DNA of 64,000 bases from Galaxea fascicularis (GCA_948470475.1 OX419337.1:23523791-23587790), one strand, 5' to 3'; counted from the stretch's first letter, positions 51,940 to 63,792 are shown. Notes: generated from the letters alone by a model not told the origin. Numbers and translations: made by a program.

Positions 51940-53140
51940 TCCTACCGTATAGCTTGAAATTTTTGCGGGACTTTTATTTTGCGGATTGGCGATTTTTTTA
52001 GGTTTACGGGAACAAATTTTTGCGGCTTGAATGGACTGAAAATTCCGCTGGGAACTAATTTTTGCGGTCTATTCAAGCAGCAAGACATCTACAGTGACGG
52101 AAATTTAATATTTTCAACTATTATTACTTTTTTTTTTTAAGTAAAATAACAGTCTATGCTTCTCACATTCTTCTCAGACATTTCAGTCAACGACAAGCCG
52201 GTCGTTTCTTGTGCCGCAGAGACTGGAAAAGTATTGACTTGACCTTTGATCGTTTTACTTACTTACTTACTTACTTACTTATATTTTAATCCTCGTAGTC
52301 TTACGACTATACAGGATACTAAAAAAAAAAAAGAACATTTAACTAGATACTAGAAATACAAAATAAATATAATGTAAATATTAAAATAAGGTTCCATGGG
52401 TCAGTTGGCAAAAGGTTCTAATGATAGGCAAGGCATATGCTTGGAAGGCCTCAGGACTGGTAGAAGGAGAACTTGTACTGAAGCATTTGTGTTGGTGGCA
52501 ATGTGTCGGAACTTATAGGGGTGTTTTGACCATGTGCGAGGATCTGCGGGCCGGACGGAAACAGGAATGGGGAGGTATAGGGTGAGGTTGTTGATTGACT
52601 TGTAGAAGGTAGTTACAGCAGCAAGATGTCTCTTGCACTCAAGTGTCTCCCATCCAAGGGTTTCTCTCATTTGTGTTACGCTGCTGTATCTCGAATAATC
52701 CCCAGTGACAAACATCAGGGCACTGCGTTGTACTGCCTCGATAGATGCGAGGTGTTGCTGCTCGTAGGGGGCCCACGCAGATGTGGCATACTCAACTCTT
52801 GGTCTAACTAAGGGGTTATAGGCCTGTTCTTTGACCTTCGAACTACAGTGGGAAAGATTTCGGCGAAAGATTTTCGTTTCGTTTTGTATGTAGCAAGCTC
52901 CGATTCCTTTCTGTCAATGCAAATATCAAAATAAACGTTCCTTTTTACCCCAATGTATGATATATAGTAACACAAGTGGATTAAAAGTCATTAGTTAAAT
53001 TATATTAACGGAAGTAAATTTTTGCAGTTTTTAATTTTGCTGGTGATTTTTTTTCTGCTGGAACTTATTTTTGCGGATCAAGGACCATCCGCAAAATCCG
53101 CAAAAATTAAACCCCGCAAAACAAGTGCTCCACGGTACTA
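51940..53140. mobile_element. TIR-like element with ttttgcgg arms, split by a retrotransposon
   Basis: The left part (about 51940-52090) repeats aatttttgcgg several times. The right part (about 53010-53140) ends with the inverted words ccgcaaaaattaaaccccgc and ccacggtac. The arms are imperfect inverted repeats. No transposase frame is visible, so this is a non-autonomous or decayed DNA element. The boundaries are approximate. Confidence 0.5.
52257..52840 (-). mobile_element. 5'-truncated non-LTR retrotransposon remnant
   Basis: The minus strand encodes the C-terminal part of a reverse transcriptase: YNPLVRPRVEYATSAWAPY, IEAVQRSALMFVTGDYSR, SSVTQMRETLGWETLECKR and FYKSINNL. It reads from about 52840 to a stop near 52401. 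The 3' end carries an (AAGT)n tract (52257-52280 as TTAC on the plus strand). It sits inside the ttttgcgg element. Confidence 0.8.
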
Positions 53141-53444
53141 GAAGTTTTTAACTCAACCTCATTCCCAAGGTCTCTCTTTTTCCCGAAAACGAGGTTGCTA
53201 TTCGGCTACGGACGGTACTAAATGGTGGTCAGCAGACAATTCAGTCAACCAGTACCTCTTCAAGTAAGTTTATTTTGTTGACAAGGGATCGAAAAAAATC
53301 CAGAAAAACGTGTGCTCCGACAGATGTTATTCACCTCACTTTTTACAATCAGCACTTTCAATTCAAGATCTGCAATGCAGTGACCCTTTTCAAACCATAA
53401 TCTTTTGCCAGCACTGCCTGTAGTTCAAGCATAAACACGAAATC

Positions 53445-56400
53445 ATGCACCATATAAATCGTGTTTTCAATTGCATTCTCATTGCACTGGAAATTTGTCG
53501 AGGAGTAAGTTTATCAACAGAACTTCATTGCAATCAAAAGAACTGTGGTGGATCAGGAAGCAAGTATGAAAGGTATACTGGGACACAAAGTTTTGTTGAA
53601 GATAGTCCATATATGATATCCCCAGAAGATTTTTATCACAAGTTCTTGACTCAACATAGACCAATCGTAATGAGAAAAGATGCGAACAACTGGCCAGCAA
53701 GCAAGGTACATTTCAAACCGAATTTTCTTGAACATTTCATCATCTTTATTCTTTCCGTTTTACTCTTAACTCTTAGCTGCATAAAAGCCCATAATTTAAC
53801 AAATACAATTTCTGTAACTAAATTCAGGGTCAAGGCAAGGAATTCCAACAGGTGAAATTCCCACTGCTTCCACCAAACCATTTTGCTATTTTCTGCGGTT
53901 CGGAGATTAGCAGAAAATTACTGTTTTCACGGTTCAATAACCAAGTGACAGTTACCATGGTAACGAGGCTAGTTCGTCGACAGTTAGGGGCACATGGTTT
54001 TGACAGTTTCCATTCTAGTCTGGCGCTGCTCCCGGACAGTCAAATTTTTATATTTTCAGTTTTATTACGTACGTTATCTAACGGTTTTCGTTCCTTCCGT
54101 TGTCGTTGGTCATTTGTTCACGCTTTCGTGTTGTCGAGTAGTTAGCAATCTTACTCCCTCGAGATTGTAATAGAGTCTGGATCTGCTTTCGGGAGGGACC
54201 AGGTTTCCCCTCAGGGGTTTTTCCTGGCGGGCGGCAGACTCATTTTCGTATGTTTTTCGTGTGTAATTTACGTTTTCCAATAAAGAGGGTCTGACGTGCA
54301 GCGGCCATCCTAATCGGGTGCAGCGGCCAGCTCCCTAGTTTTCATGGACATTTATTGGTGCAGTGTCGTTTATTTCGGGTGGGGAATAGGGGAAACACAA
54401 ATTTTCTATTGATTTGTTGGCCCTCTTATCTCGAACACTGGACTAATAGTAATGATGATGATGGTGGTGGTGGTTATAATAATAGTAATAATAGTAATAA
54501 CAAACGTTCTAGTAAACTAAACAAGAAGGAATGACCCAAAGGACCTTTGGCCATTGCTTCCTTCTTTGGTTTAAATGCGACATAACATCTGCCAGAGCAT
54601 AAGTGTCATGAGAAGATAATAACAACTATAATAAATAGAATAGAAGAATACCTAGCTAAAGAAAAGGAAAAACTAAACCTGCACTTTATGAAATGGGAAA
54701 AACTTTTACAATTACTCAGTTGAAATAACTTTACCTTGTATTAATATTTTTGTTTATTCATTTATCTATGTTATCCTCTAGCAATTTTATTTTATTTATT
54801 TATTTATTTATTTATTTTTTCTCTTTTCTTTTCTTTCTTAAAAAATGTAAAACTCAAAAACACAATAAAATATAAAAAAAAACTATAATAAATAACCCCA
54901 AGTAAATTTCCAATCCTTGTATTCCAGACTTTGATCCACATTATTTCTCCTTACATTATTCTGTAGACTAAGAATGACAAAATCAATCTTTCTACGCATT
55001 TCTAACATTTCTAACCCATTCCCAGCTTCCATGTTTAAATACTTAAGACACAGAGACAGAGGTGGCAAAAAAAAAGTTAAACTAACAATGTTATTCACAT
55101 GCCTTCATCACTGACTGATGTTTTCATGCACATACATGAAAGAAATACATGGCTTGTAGAACAATGGTGCAATGATGCTGTTTTCTTTCTTCTTAAATAG
55201 GTGTGGACTGAAGAATACCTGATTCACTCACTTAATGTTGGCACACAAGTCTCAGTAACAATTGGAATCCCAAAGTTCCCTTTTGGTTCAAAAATGTCCC
55301 TTTCTATCCATGAATTCCTCTGGAGATCTCAACAAGAAGACTTGACTCTTTTTGATGAACCAACAAATCAGATGCTTAGTGACATCACTGCTCCTCTCTG
55401 TTTAAGATGCAGTCAGTTTATGCAGAATATGAGAATCTATTATTGGTTACGGCAATACCAAACCCAAGCATCAACACCCTTGTTCTTCAATGCAAATGAA
55501 CAACTGCTCACTGTATTGAATGGAAGTGCTCAAGTAATACTAGTCTCTCCGTTGTATTCTGAAAAACTCTCTACTGGTGACAAAGAGTTATGGGCAATCA
55601 CCAGATCTAACAAAGGTATAAACTGCATATACAATACAATGACTTTTCCACATGTATTAGTTCCTGTATATTACAAATTATTTTCCTGTACTAACCTATA
55701 CACCTCTCTTTGAGTAACCCTAGATACCATTATTTGGTTTCTGTCATGCCTGATTCACTCAAACTTTCTTTTAAGATGGACTCCTCTCAGTGCTGGGATA
55801 GTTTTTGTAAGTCCCATAAATATAATACTTTATTGTTCTTCTGAAAGGATTTGGATGTCAATGTATTTGTCTCCTGAAAAGCTAGCATAGGATATAGGAT
55901 AACAGTTTAGGAATTGTGTGTATGATAAAAGAACACACACAATCATTCCTGGGCAAAAAGTTTCAAATTGTTCTCCCTCTCTTTTCCTTCCATTGAAGTG
56001 TATGTTAAATGATGGAATATGAATGCTAATTATCTTTTACACCACTTTTTTCAGACTTTCTTTCAAAGCTCTCATCAGAAGCCATTCCACACTTCTCTGT
56101 TGACCTTCAAAAAGGCGACCTCTTATACATTCCTCAAATGTGGTGGCAGCACATGACATTATCAGCTACTCATAACTTGTTTGTTCAGTTTTTGTGGCCA
56201 TCTAGCATACCAAGAGATGATCACAGTGAGGTTTCAGTTAAAACAAAAGGTAACTCACAAGTCGAGTCATCACATCCTTTTAAGGAGCATGTAAAAACCA
56301 CATGGAAAGTGGTGAGGACATCTAAAAAAACTTCAGTACAGTTGAACCTAAGCTGTATTTTGTATTCATCTAACATACAACTAGAAATACAGAACTCAAA

Positions 56401-57639
56401 TCCATATTTAATTGTAGAGGTTTCATTATGGCGCACACAGTTAAACATTAGTATTTTACAAACTGTATGTAACATATGACAACGTCTTGAATATTGAAGT
56501 TGAACTTTCCTTCATGCAATTTCAAAAATTGTATTCATTTTTTAAACTAATGGTAGCATCAAGGATCCACATAATTATTTAATTTGGTAAAAAGTCAGAA
56601 TTTCCTGGGCCCAGTTGTATTCTTTTCTTGTTTAACACTCAGAAGCAGGGTAACACCATACACTAATTTTACTTTACTGTTTACTTATTATTGCTCTAAC
56701 ATTCATAGGTCCTGGCAAAATTACTGCTGCCAATATGTCCCCTTTTTTCAAGAAAACATCATCATTTTGTGTATTGTTTTTTAAGGCAACCAACTATTAA
56801 GTGTGCAAGAGTCATTACAAAGGTTACTAAGGAAATATGAAGAGGGATTCCTGACTGCAGATATACAATCACTGGATTGTCCACAACAAGATATGAGGAT
56901 GAGCAGCTACACATTTGAGACTGGTAAGATGAATGAAGAAGAATACCAAGCAATCCACAATGGTCCAGATTATACGGAGGTAATAATGAAGTGCATATAC
57001 AAATAAGTACTTCTAGAGAAAATTTTAAAGAATGCTGGCACATTAGAAAGTTGCTGTCCTTGGGTGGGTTACCCTGTAAAAAAGTAAAGTATTATTTTCC
57101 TCAGTTGTTTGCTATGAACAAGATGCCCAAAACTGGAACATCAAAAACATGGAATTTCCTCATATGTAAACTTTCCCTATTGAACTCCATGCATTACCTA
57201 CACTGTAGCGTCACACCCTGTTGGGAGAGTTTAACTTGAAACCAAAGAAACCTATGTGGCTTTATTCTCATCACCCATGTTAGCTGAAGGTCATAACTGA
57301 GAACTGCACCCCCCCCCCCCTCCTCCTCCCCTCCAAAAAAAGATTCTCTGTCAATTTAAGGTTCCCTGTTGTTGCCACTTGTAAATAAATATTGATATGC
57401 TTAAATTGTATTTTCAGGGTGATCCGTGCAACTTTGATGGATCAAATAAACAAAGTCCCTGCAATTTTGGTTTATGTTTAGAAAATCCAGAGAGCAGTGA
57501 ATGTATTCGCTACATTCTGGACTACTGCAATCAATGGGAAGATCGTGGCTGCATAATTGAATTACCACAACTGTTGAACAAGGTTGGAATGGAAACAATG
57601 AAACAAATCACTGACATTGACTCACCTTACCGCTTTTAA
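53445..57639 (+). CDS. JmjC/cupin-fold protein with signal peptide, HxD motif lost
   Basis: Five exons: 53445-53705, 55201-55615, 56055-56249, 56786-56979 and 57418-57639. They sum to 1,287 nt, 428 residues plus stop, with all phases compatible. The start ATG (MHHINRV) leads into a hydrophobic stretch (FNCILIALEIC), a likely signal peptide for the secretory pathway. An N-terminal JmjC-type lead (FYHKFLTQHRPIVMRKD) precedes the barrel. Where active JmjC enzymes carry HxD after TPL, this protein has F182 and N184 (STPLFFNANEQLLTVLNG). The late His is present (GDLLYIPQMWWQH, H258). With two of three iron ligands replaced, dioxygenase activity is unlikely. A C-terminal Cys-bearing region (GDPCNFDG to CNQWEDRGC) follows. 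A secreted or ER-lumenal JmjC such as the JMJD8 type is the nearest idea, but the subfamily is unresolved. Confidence 0.72.
53706..55200. other. First intron of the JmjC-like gene
   Basis: 1,495 nt containing a (TTTA)n tract at 54786-54820 and other low-complexity patches. No coding frame is supported. Confidence 0.6.
54786..54820. repeat. (TTTA)n microsatellite
   Basis: About eight four-base units in the JmjC-like first intron. Confidence 0.85.
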
Positions 57640-57708
57640 TTCAAGTTTACTTGACCTTTCAATTTTTCAAGTAAGATGCATTCCATAATGATGATTATTA
57701 AGTTTTTA

Positions 57709-58676
57709 TCAACTAACTTTAAGTTTAAGTTCAATGATCTTGATGACTTCATCTTGGTATTTTGGATGAAGTTGGTTTCTTGGCACCTAGGACAAAATAA
57801 TAATACAGTAGTAATTGGATATTATATATTAAACTGCACAAAAAGAAAGTCTAATAAACATTTTGTTGGGCAGCTAGCCTATGAAATTGTTCTTCTGTTC
57901 TTTGCAGCTGTCCATTAACCATTCCATCTGCCCAGGCCCACCCTCCCTCCCCCTCCCCTTTCCCCTGCCCTTTCCCCTGCCCTTTCCCCTCCCCAAGCAC
58001 AAACAATAAACAATAAACATGATATTACCTCCTCGCATTGATATCCTCGGTCCACCAATGTCTTCACAAATACCTCTTCTCCGCCGCGATTCCTTCCCAT
58101 TGAGACGAAAACCCGGGAATCGCCATAAGTTAGCTTTGGAATGCTTTGGGCCAACAGCAATGAGTCCGTTGGCGAATAAAGAACTTCGGCTGCTAAAACC
58201 AAATCAAAGAGGCCATCTTTTGCCAATTCCACTGTGTTATTACCCCAGCAATATTCTATAACCTTGATTTTATTCCGATAAACTTCAGGAACGTTCGAAG
58301 ACACGTTGTTTTCAAGAGTTTTAACACAACACCGTTGATCCGTGAGTATGGTCATTTTTGCCCCCAGCAAGCAGATATAAATTCCTACCAGACCACAGCC
58401 AGCACCAAGCTCTAAGACTCTACAATTCTGCAGGTAATGTGAAGGAAAAATCTCTTGATTATCGAACATTTTAGCCAGAGCAATGCTCCCATCCCAGACA
58501 GTTGTACCCAACGCGACATAACTCTGCTCAAGTTTTAAGACAGATTTCTTGTCAAATTCCTGACTTCCCTCTCCATTTCGTTGAATACTGAGATCTCTTT
58601 CGATCTCTAGCGTGAAAGGTTTCTCAAAGCGCTGTTTTTCGGTTTTAAATTCTTGTCTAACCCACATTTTAGCCAT
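57709..58676 (-). CDS. METTL21-like protein-lysine methyltransferase
   Basis: Two coding exons, 58029-58676 and 57709-57786, give 241 residues, the usual size of METTL21-family enzymes. These are class I SAM-dependent methyltransferases, mostly modifying lysine on chaperones and translation factors. Visible features: VWDG at residues 60-63, SAM-binding motif I LELGAGCGLVG at 88-98, the acidic end of strand 2 (TDQ, 112-114) and DLVLAAEVLYS at 158-168, in the place of the family's D-rich motif. The tail (HPKYQDEVIKIIELKLKVS) comes from the short last exon, joined in phase 0 across GTAATA and CTAG. I start at ATG 58676. The frame stays open 46 codons further upstream to about 58814, but without an ATG. 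A GTAAGT donor at 58915 marks a probable 5' UTR exon whose frames are all stopped. The target protein cannot be told. Confidence 0.8.
57853..57858 (+). terminator. Candidate polyadenylation signal of the JmjC-like gene
   Basis: AATAAA on the plus strand 213 nt after the stop codon at 57639. It falls inside the intron of the convergent methyltransferase gene (57787-58028), so the two transcripts would overlap. Confidence 0.4.
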
Positions 58677-59580
58677 ATTAGTGATTTTACATTGCAGTTC
58701 ACCACCGTTCGAGGCTGGTTCGAGACACCGTTCCACAGATAAGTGCCAGGCGTTCCTCGTTGTAACCAAGCACGGAGAAGTGGTTACCTCGTTTATGAAG
58801 TAGTTGATTTCCAACCCTGCTGGCTGCTGGCTGCTGGCTGTTGGCTACGTGCATGATATACTTGACGGACCATAGATGTGCGGTTTCTTATTTCGACGTA
58901 CTTACCTCCTTGTTGTTTGCAATTTCTTCCAAACTGTCGTTGCTATCTTTAACCACAAGAAATGAGGGAGTCGACGATGTGAGCTACTGCAGCGAAAAAA
59001 TTTCATTAGACCGAAAGATTTCCCCATTTCAGCTGGAGACTTACACGACGCTAGCTGACGGTGGCTCGATGAAATTTCATCTGTTTTCAATATCATCTTA
59101 TTTTTAATTTGACTTATTTTTCGGCTGCGATTTCATTTGTTAGTCTGAAATGGAATGATATCGCCCATTGGTTTTACCTTATTTCTGGAATCTGTGGTTC
59201 GTTTGAGGTTGAGAAAGAGTTACATGCACAAGAGTTGAATTCAACGACAGCACGATATTTACAAGATCACCATTCGATTTCGGCGTCGCGTTGGGTCACA
59301 TGCAAACCTTATTATTCAGTTATGACTTGAACTAGCAGCAACAAGGAAACTAAGAAGCTGCAGCGAATTCTTATGGAAATTCGTCTCTTCGATCCACTGT
59401 TTGTAGCCTGTAACCTTTGCAATTTGCCAAACAATCATTCATTCTCCGTTTGAAAGGATCGAGTGACATCTTTGTGTAATATATATTCAGCTGGATTTGT
59501 TACCATACGAATTGAACTCCGTCCATTTGTGTTTTGTTATTCTTCTGTTATTGGTACGAAAGAGACGTCCACTTGTGGCA
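58677..59580. promoter_or_regulatory. Shared upstream region between methyltransferase and GALNT genes
   Basis: The two genes point away from each other with 904 nt between start codons. The stretch contains a probable 5' UTR exon of the methyltransferase (its donor GTAAGT begins at 58915 on the minus strand). No TATA box is obvious. A bidirectional promoter is inferred from arrangement only. Confidence 0.4.
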
Positions 59581-62500
59581 ATGCGATTCTCTTTAAAGAG
59601 GTCTTGTAAGTGCTTGGTAATTTTGATAACCGGTACAATCGTCTATTTATTCATAAACTGTGGTTTTAATGGCTGCCCGGAACATCAACTTGATCCGATG
59701 CACGTGGCAAAATCACATCCTAAACTGGGAGAAATGATAAACATTGAGGACTTCTGGACACCGGGAAAGATTAAAGTTGTTCTAGGGGGACCGGGATCAA
59801 ATGGAGAACCTGTTGAAACGAAGCCAGAGAACCAGAAGGACAAAGATCGAGCCTATGCCGAGTATGGCTTCAATCAATTTATCAGTGACAAAATTTCTTT
59901 GGATCGCACCATTAAAGACACCAGGCATTCGGCGTAAGTATCATGACCTATTGAATGTATTTTGTTTTTGTTTTCTTGATCAATGTTTGAAACATTTTGT
60001 TTCAGCCTTTTGCAAAATTAATGAGGGGCACGGATTTTTTTTACCACCGTAATATTTCTGTAATCCTGACAACTTCACAGTTAAAGTTAGATTTCGAAAT
60101 AAGTTTTTTTGTTGACAACTTTAATTTTTGACCCTCACAACCCAAAATTGAAGTTGCATCAGCAGTGGGATCATAAAACTATTTGTTATTTATTAATGAT
60201 GTATTGAATATTTTCATCCCAATAAACCTCAAGGGTCTTCTCTGAAGCTACGGATGGGGGTGACAATGGGGTTTTCAAAATTATATGGAGAAGACTGTAC
60301 CAAGCCACTCTGCTAATATATTACAACAAGGGGTTGACCTGGGTTTGGTAAATGCATGGAACAGGTATACTCTCCAACGCAGATATCTTTTGGGCTCATC
60401 ACGCAATCTTTCCTCCCCCACGTGATGAGATTGCATGACGAGCCCAAAGGACGTCTGCATAGGAGACTAGGACCATGTATTTCCTACTAAGCTAACACAT
60501 TTCCAAAGGAGAGAAGGAGGGGGGGGGGGGGGGGTTAAATTGTTTGGTGTAAATTAACATGCTGGGTGACTTTGTTTACAACTAAAGGTTCTGTTCCAAA
60601 AGATATCCGAAAATAAAGTAATATTAGCAAAATGATATAAATGTATAGCATTTCATGCAACCTTTCTGTTTTAGATGCAAGGCAAGAAGATACCCACAAA
60701 ATCTTCCCGAGGCTAGTGTGGTTATAGTGTTTCATAATGAGGGCTGGTCAACACTGCTACGTACAGTGCACAGTGTAATAAATCGATCACCACCACGCAT
60801 GCTCAAAGAAGTAGTGATGGTGGATGACTTTAGCAATAAAGGTAAGAAATTTGCAGATGAATTAGGCTGGGAATTGAGAGACTTAACAGCCACTGAAAGG
60901 GATGCATTGAATCCATAAGTTGGCTTTATACAGTACCGTCCAAATGTAAGTTACCTTATAAGTTATAATCATTTTATGGTGGCTTATGTTTAACCCAATT
61001 TTGTGTTTTCATTTGCAGAATTTCTCAAACAAAAATTAGCTGACTACACAGAACAATTAGGAAAGGTAAAGATTATCAGAACCAAAGAGAGAGTTGGACT
61101 AATAAAAGCAAGGTCTATTGGTGCTATAAACTCTGTTGCAGATGTTGTGGTTTTTCTTGATGCACATTGTGAGGCTAATGTGGGCTGGCTGCCACCTTTG
61201 CTGGAGAGAATTGCTTTGGATCATCGCACAGCAGTTTGTCCTACAATAGACTTTATAGACCATAACACCTTTGAATACAAGCCTATGGATCCTTATATAC
61301 GAGGGACTTTTAACTGGCGATTTGATTATAAAGAAAGACCAGTACGCCCTGAGGATATGAAGAAAAGGAAAGACCCAACTCAAGAAGTCAAGTATGGTTA
61401 TTTGCTTGTTTATTTAATTGGATGTCACAATGTCATGTACAGGTATGCTGGTCAGTTGATCCTCAAGTCAATCAGTCAGTCAATAAGTACATCAACCAGG
61501 TATTCACTCAGTCATTACTTGGACAGTCAATCGGTTATGTCATCCTATGACTGGTAATTAACCAAGCAATAATCTTTGTTGCAGATCACCAGTAATGGCA
61601 GGTGGACTGTTTGCCATCAACAGAGAATTTTTTCACGAGCTTGGGTTGTATGATCCAGGAATGTTCATTTGGGGAGGAGAACAGTATGAACTGTCCTTCA
61701 AAGTAAGAACTATGACTATGCCGGGACCTTCTGGGTTCTAACAATGGTACCAGTGACAATGCTAACATTGCAAAGGCTGCTGGAATTTTCAGACAAAGAT
61801 GATTTTTTTGTGGCCATTTCAAATCCCTTTCTTTGCTTGACTCACCATTAAAAAAATGTTTGGTTGAAAATTTAATGTTTGGAGATACACTGTATGCATA
61901 CTACAACATTGAGTGAGTTGTCAATAAAAAAACATATTATAGATCGGATTTAACCCTGATTAACAATGAAGATTGTGAGCAGAGTGTGTTCACATACCAT
62001 TCATTTCTATATAAAAATTTCCTTTAGTTTGAATGAGATTTTTTCATTTAACATTGAATGTGATGCTATTAATTGTGCCAACACCCTGAGTAAATCATTG
62101 GGAAGCAGCCTCTCAAAAGCCAGAGCTTTGCAAAGAAAGTATTAGGAAAAACTGGACTGTCTAGAGAGACTGAGAAGGACATGGGTATTTTCTGGAGCAA
62201 CACTGTACATTGACTCTTTGTTCCTTTTTAGCTGTGGCAGTGTGGTGGCCAACTAGAAAACATCCCCTGTTCTCGTGTGGGACATGTCTACCGACATCAT
62301 GTTCCATATTCCTACCCCAAGGCTGATGCCACTCTTATAAACTTCAAGCGAGTGGCTGAGGTGTGGATGGATGAATACAAGGAATGGCTGTATGACAAGA
62401 AGCCTGAGCTAAAAAATGTGGATCCTGGGGACCTCAGTGACCGTGTTGCACTGCGCAAGAGACTCAAGTGTAAAAGTTTCAAGTGGTATATGGAGAATGT

Positions 62501-63792
62501 AGCCAATGATACTGTTAGGTCAATATATGAACCCTTGAGAGCTAATGGCCCTGTAAGTATGGTAATCAAAATAAAGTAAATCCAGTCAGTAAAAGAGTTA
62601 ATTTTTTTGTAATGTTTCCTAGTACACTTGAAAAAAGGGAAAAACAATTCAGAGTTCACTCGTGTTGGAAGAACTAGGGATTTTTCCAAGTAGATATAGG
62701 CTTGTGACACTACAGATAAATTATGCACTATTTGGGCAATCCATGTAATCAACAAGAATACAAATTTATTAGCCTACTCTTGATTTTAGAATTTTATGAT
62801 ACTTGTCAAAGATGACTTGTTTCAGAATGATCATCAGCATAATAATCATTGTACTCCTTTTATTTCCAGATTCGAAACCCAAGCACCAATCTCTGCTTGG
62901 ATTCAATGGGAAGGAAGGCTGGTGGTGAACTGGGGCTAATGCACTGCCATGGCATGATGGGAAACCAGGTGATGATTTCTTTTCCATCACAAATACTACA
63001 AAGCATGTCTTTACGCAAATTGTTCAGAATGTATAAATTATCACTTTTACTTGCATAGGTAGTCTTTGCCTCTAATCAAAGAACCAGCTTGATGATGATT
63101 TTCTCTTATTTGCAGGCTTTTCAGTACTCACTTTTGGACGAGTTCCGACAAGATGAGGCATGCTTAGATGTTAGTCAAAGCTTTAGTGGAGCAAAGATAA
63201 CTTTTTATGGCTGTCACGAACTTAGAGGCAACCAGGAATTCAAATATACCAAGGTAAGTTCAAGCAAGAGGAAAGATGCAGATTGTCAAGTTTCTTTCAT
63301 ATTTTGTCACCAAAATGGCATGATTATGTCCTCATACAGTCACTTGTGGGTATCTCACATAATACAAGCTGACACTGCTTCTGGTGGCTTCTGTAAGTGG
63401 ACACATCTCTTAAAAGCAGCCACCTGTGCTTGTCTGGAGGGTGTACATGTATGCTTAGGCTATGTTTAGCTGGACAGAGGGGCATGAACAAAAAGAAACA
63501 TGTGACGTTCAAACAAATCCTCTTAATGTTTGCCTTGAGCAAAACATGTGGAATACAATGAGAATACATATCAATACTTGGCCTTGTCCCAGCTTCAGTT
63601 TTTTGCTGTCTAATTTGTGTTGCTACTTTTATCTGACAGGACAAAAAGATAGTTCATGTCATCACTAACAACTGTGTGACAGCGACAGATAAGGGATATC
63701 CAGTCATGGAAAGTTGTAAGGACATACCAGAACAAAAATGGGAAATCAAATTGAATGACCTATCAAAATTAAAAACTAAAAAATCCTCTTAG
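59581..63792 (+). CDS. Polypeptide N-acetylgalactosaminyltransferase, GALNT10-like
   Basis: Eight exons: 59581-59933, 60675-60841, 61019-61391, 61585-61702, 62232-62552, 62870-62968, 63116-63253 and 63640-63792. They total 1,722 nt, 573 residues, phases all fitting. The enzyme transfers GalNAc from UDP-GalNAc to Ser/Thr in the Golgi. It is a type II membrane protein: short basic cytosolic tail, membrane segment at about residues 11-28, stem, catalytic GT-A domain ([14 protein letters not shown]; metal-binding DAH at 221-223; [22 protein letters not shown]) and a ricin-B lectin domain at about 445-573 ([17 protein letters not shown]). The blocks [35 protein letters not shown] and LNCKSFKW-type (LKCKSFKW) match GALNT10 best. 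Exon 3's donor (TCAA|GTATGG) was picked because it restores EVKSPVMAGG. Confidence 0.9.
60371..60466. mobile_element. Foldback (MITE-like) element in GALNT intron 1
   Basis: The left arm tctccaacgcagatatctt, with tgggctcatcacgcaatc, is the inverse of the right arm gattgcatgacgagccca with ctgcataggaga. The loop is about 20 bp. Confidence 0.7.
60519..60534. repeat. Poly-G run of 16
   Basis: An uninterrupted G run on the coding strand inside GALNT intron 1. It could form quadruplex structure or be a sequencing-prone site. Confidence 0.85.

Larger units (their letters stand above)
49074..53444. other. Intergenic region between the nesprin-like and JmjC-like genes
   Basis: The start sites diverge across this stretch. 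It holds the upstream region of the nesprin-like gene, microsatellites, a foldback repeat, a pyrimidine-rich tandem tract and a split TIR-like element. No gene of its own is supported; the frame at 52401-52840 belongs to a retrotransposon. Confidence 0.6.

Noticed and set aside
53980..54300. Possible solo LTR in the JmjC-like first intron
   Set aside because: I found no matching terminal tg...ca pair or target-site duplication by eye, so I did not call it.
57640..57918. 80-codon plus-strand frame after the JmjC-like stop codon
   Set aside because: It overlaps the antisense last exon of the methyltransferase and its intron; it lacks any domain and is best read as 3' UTR.
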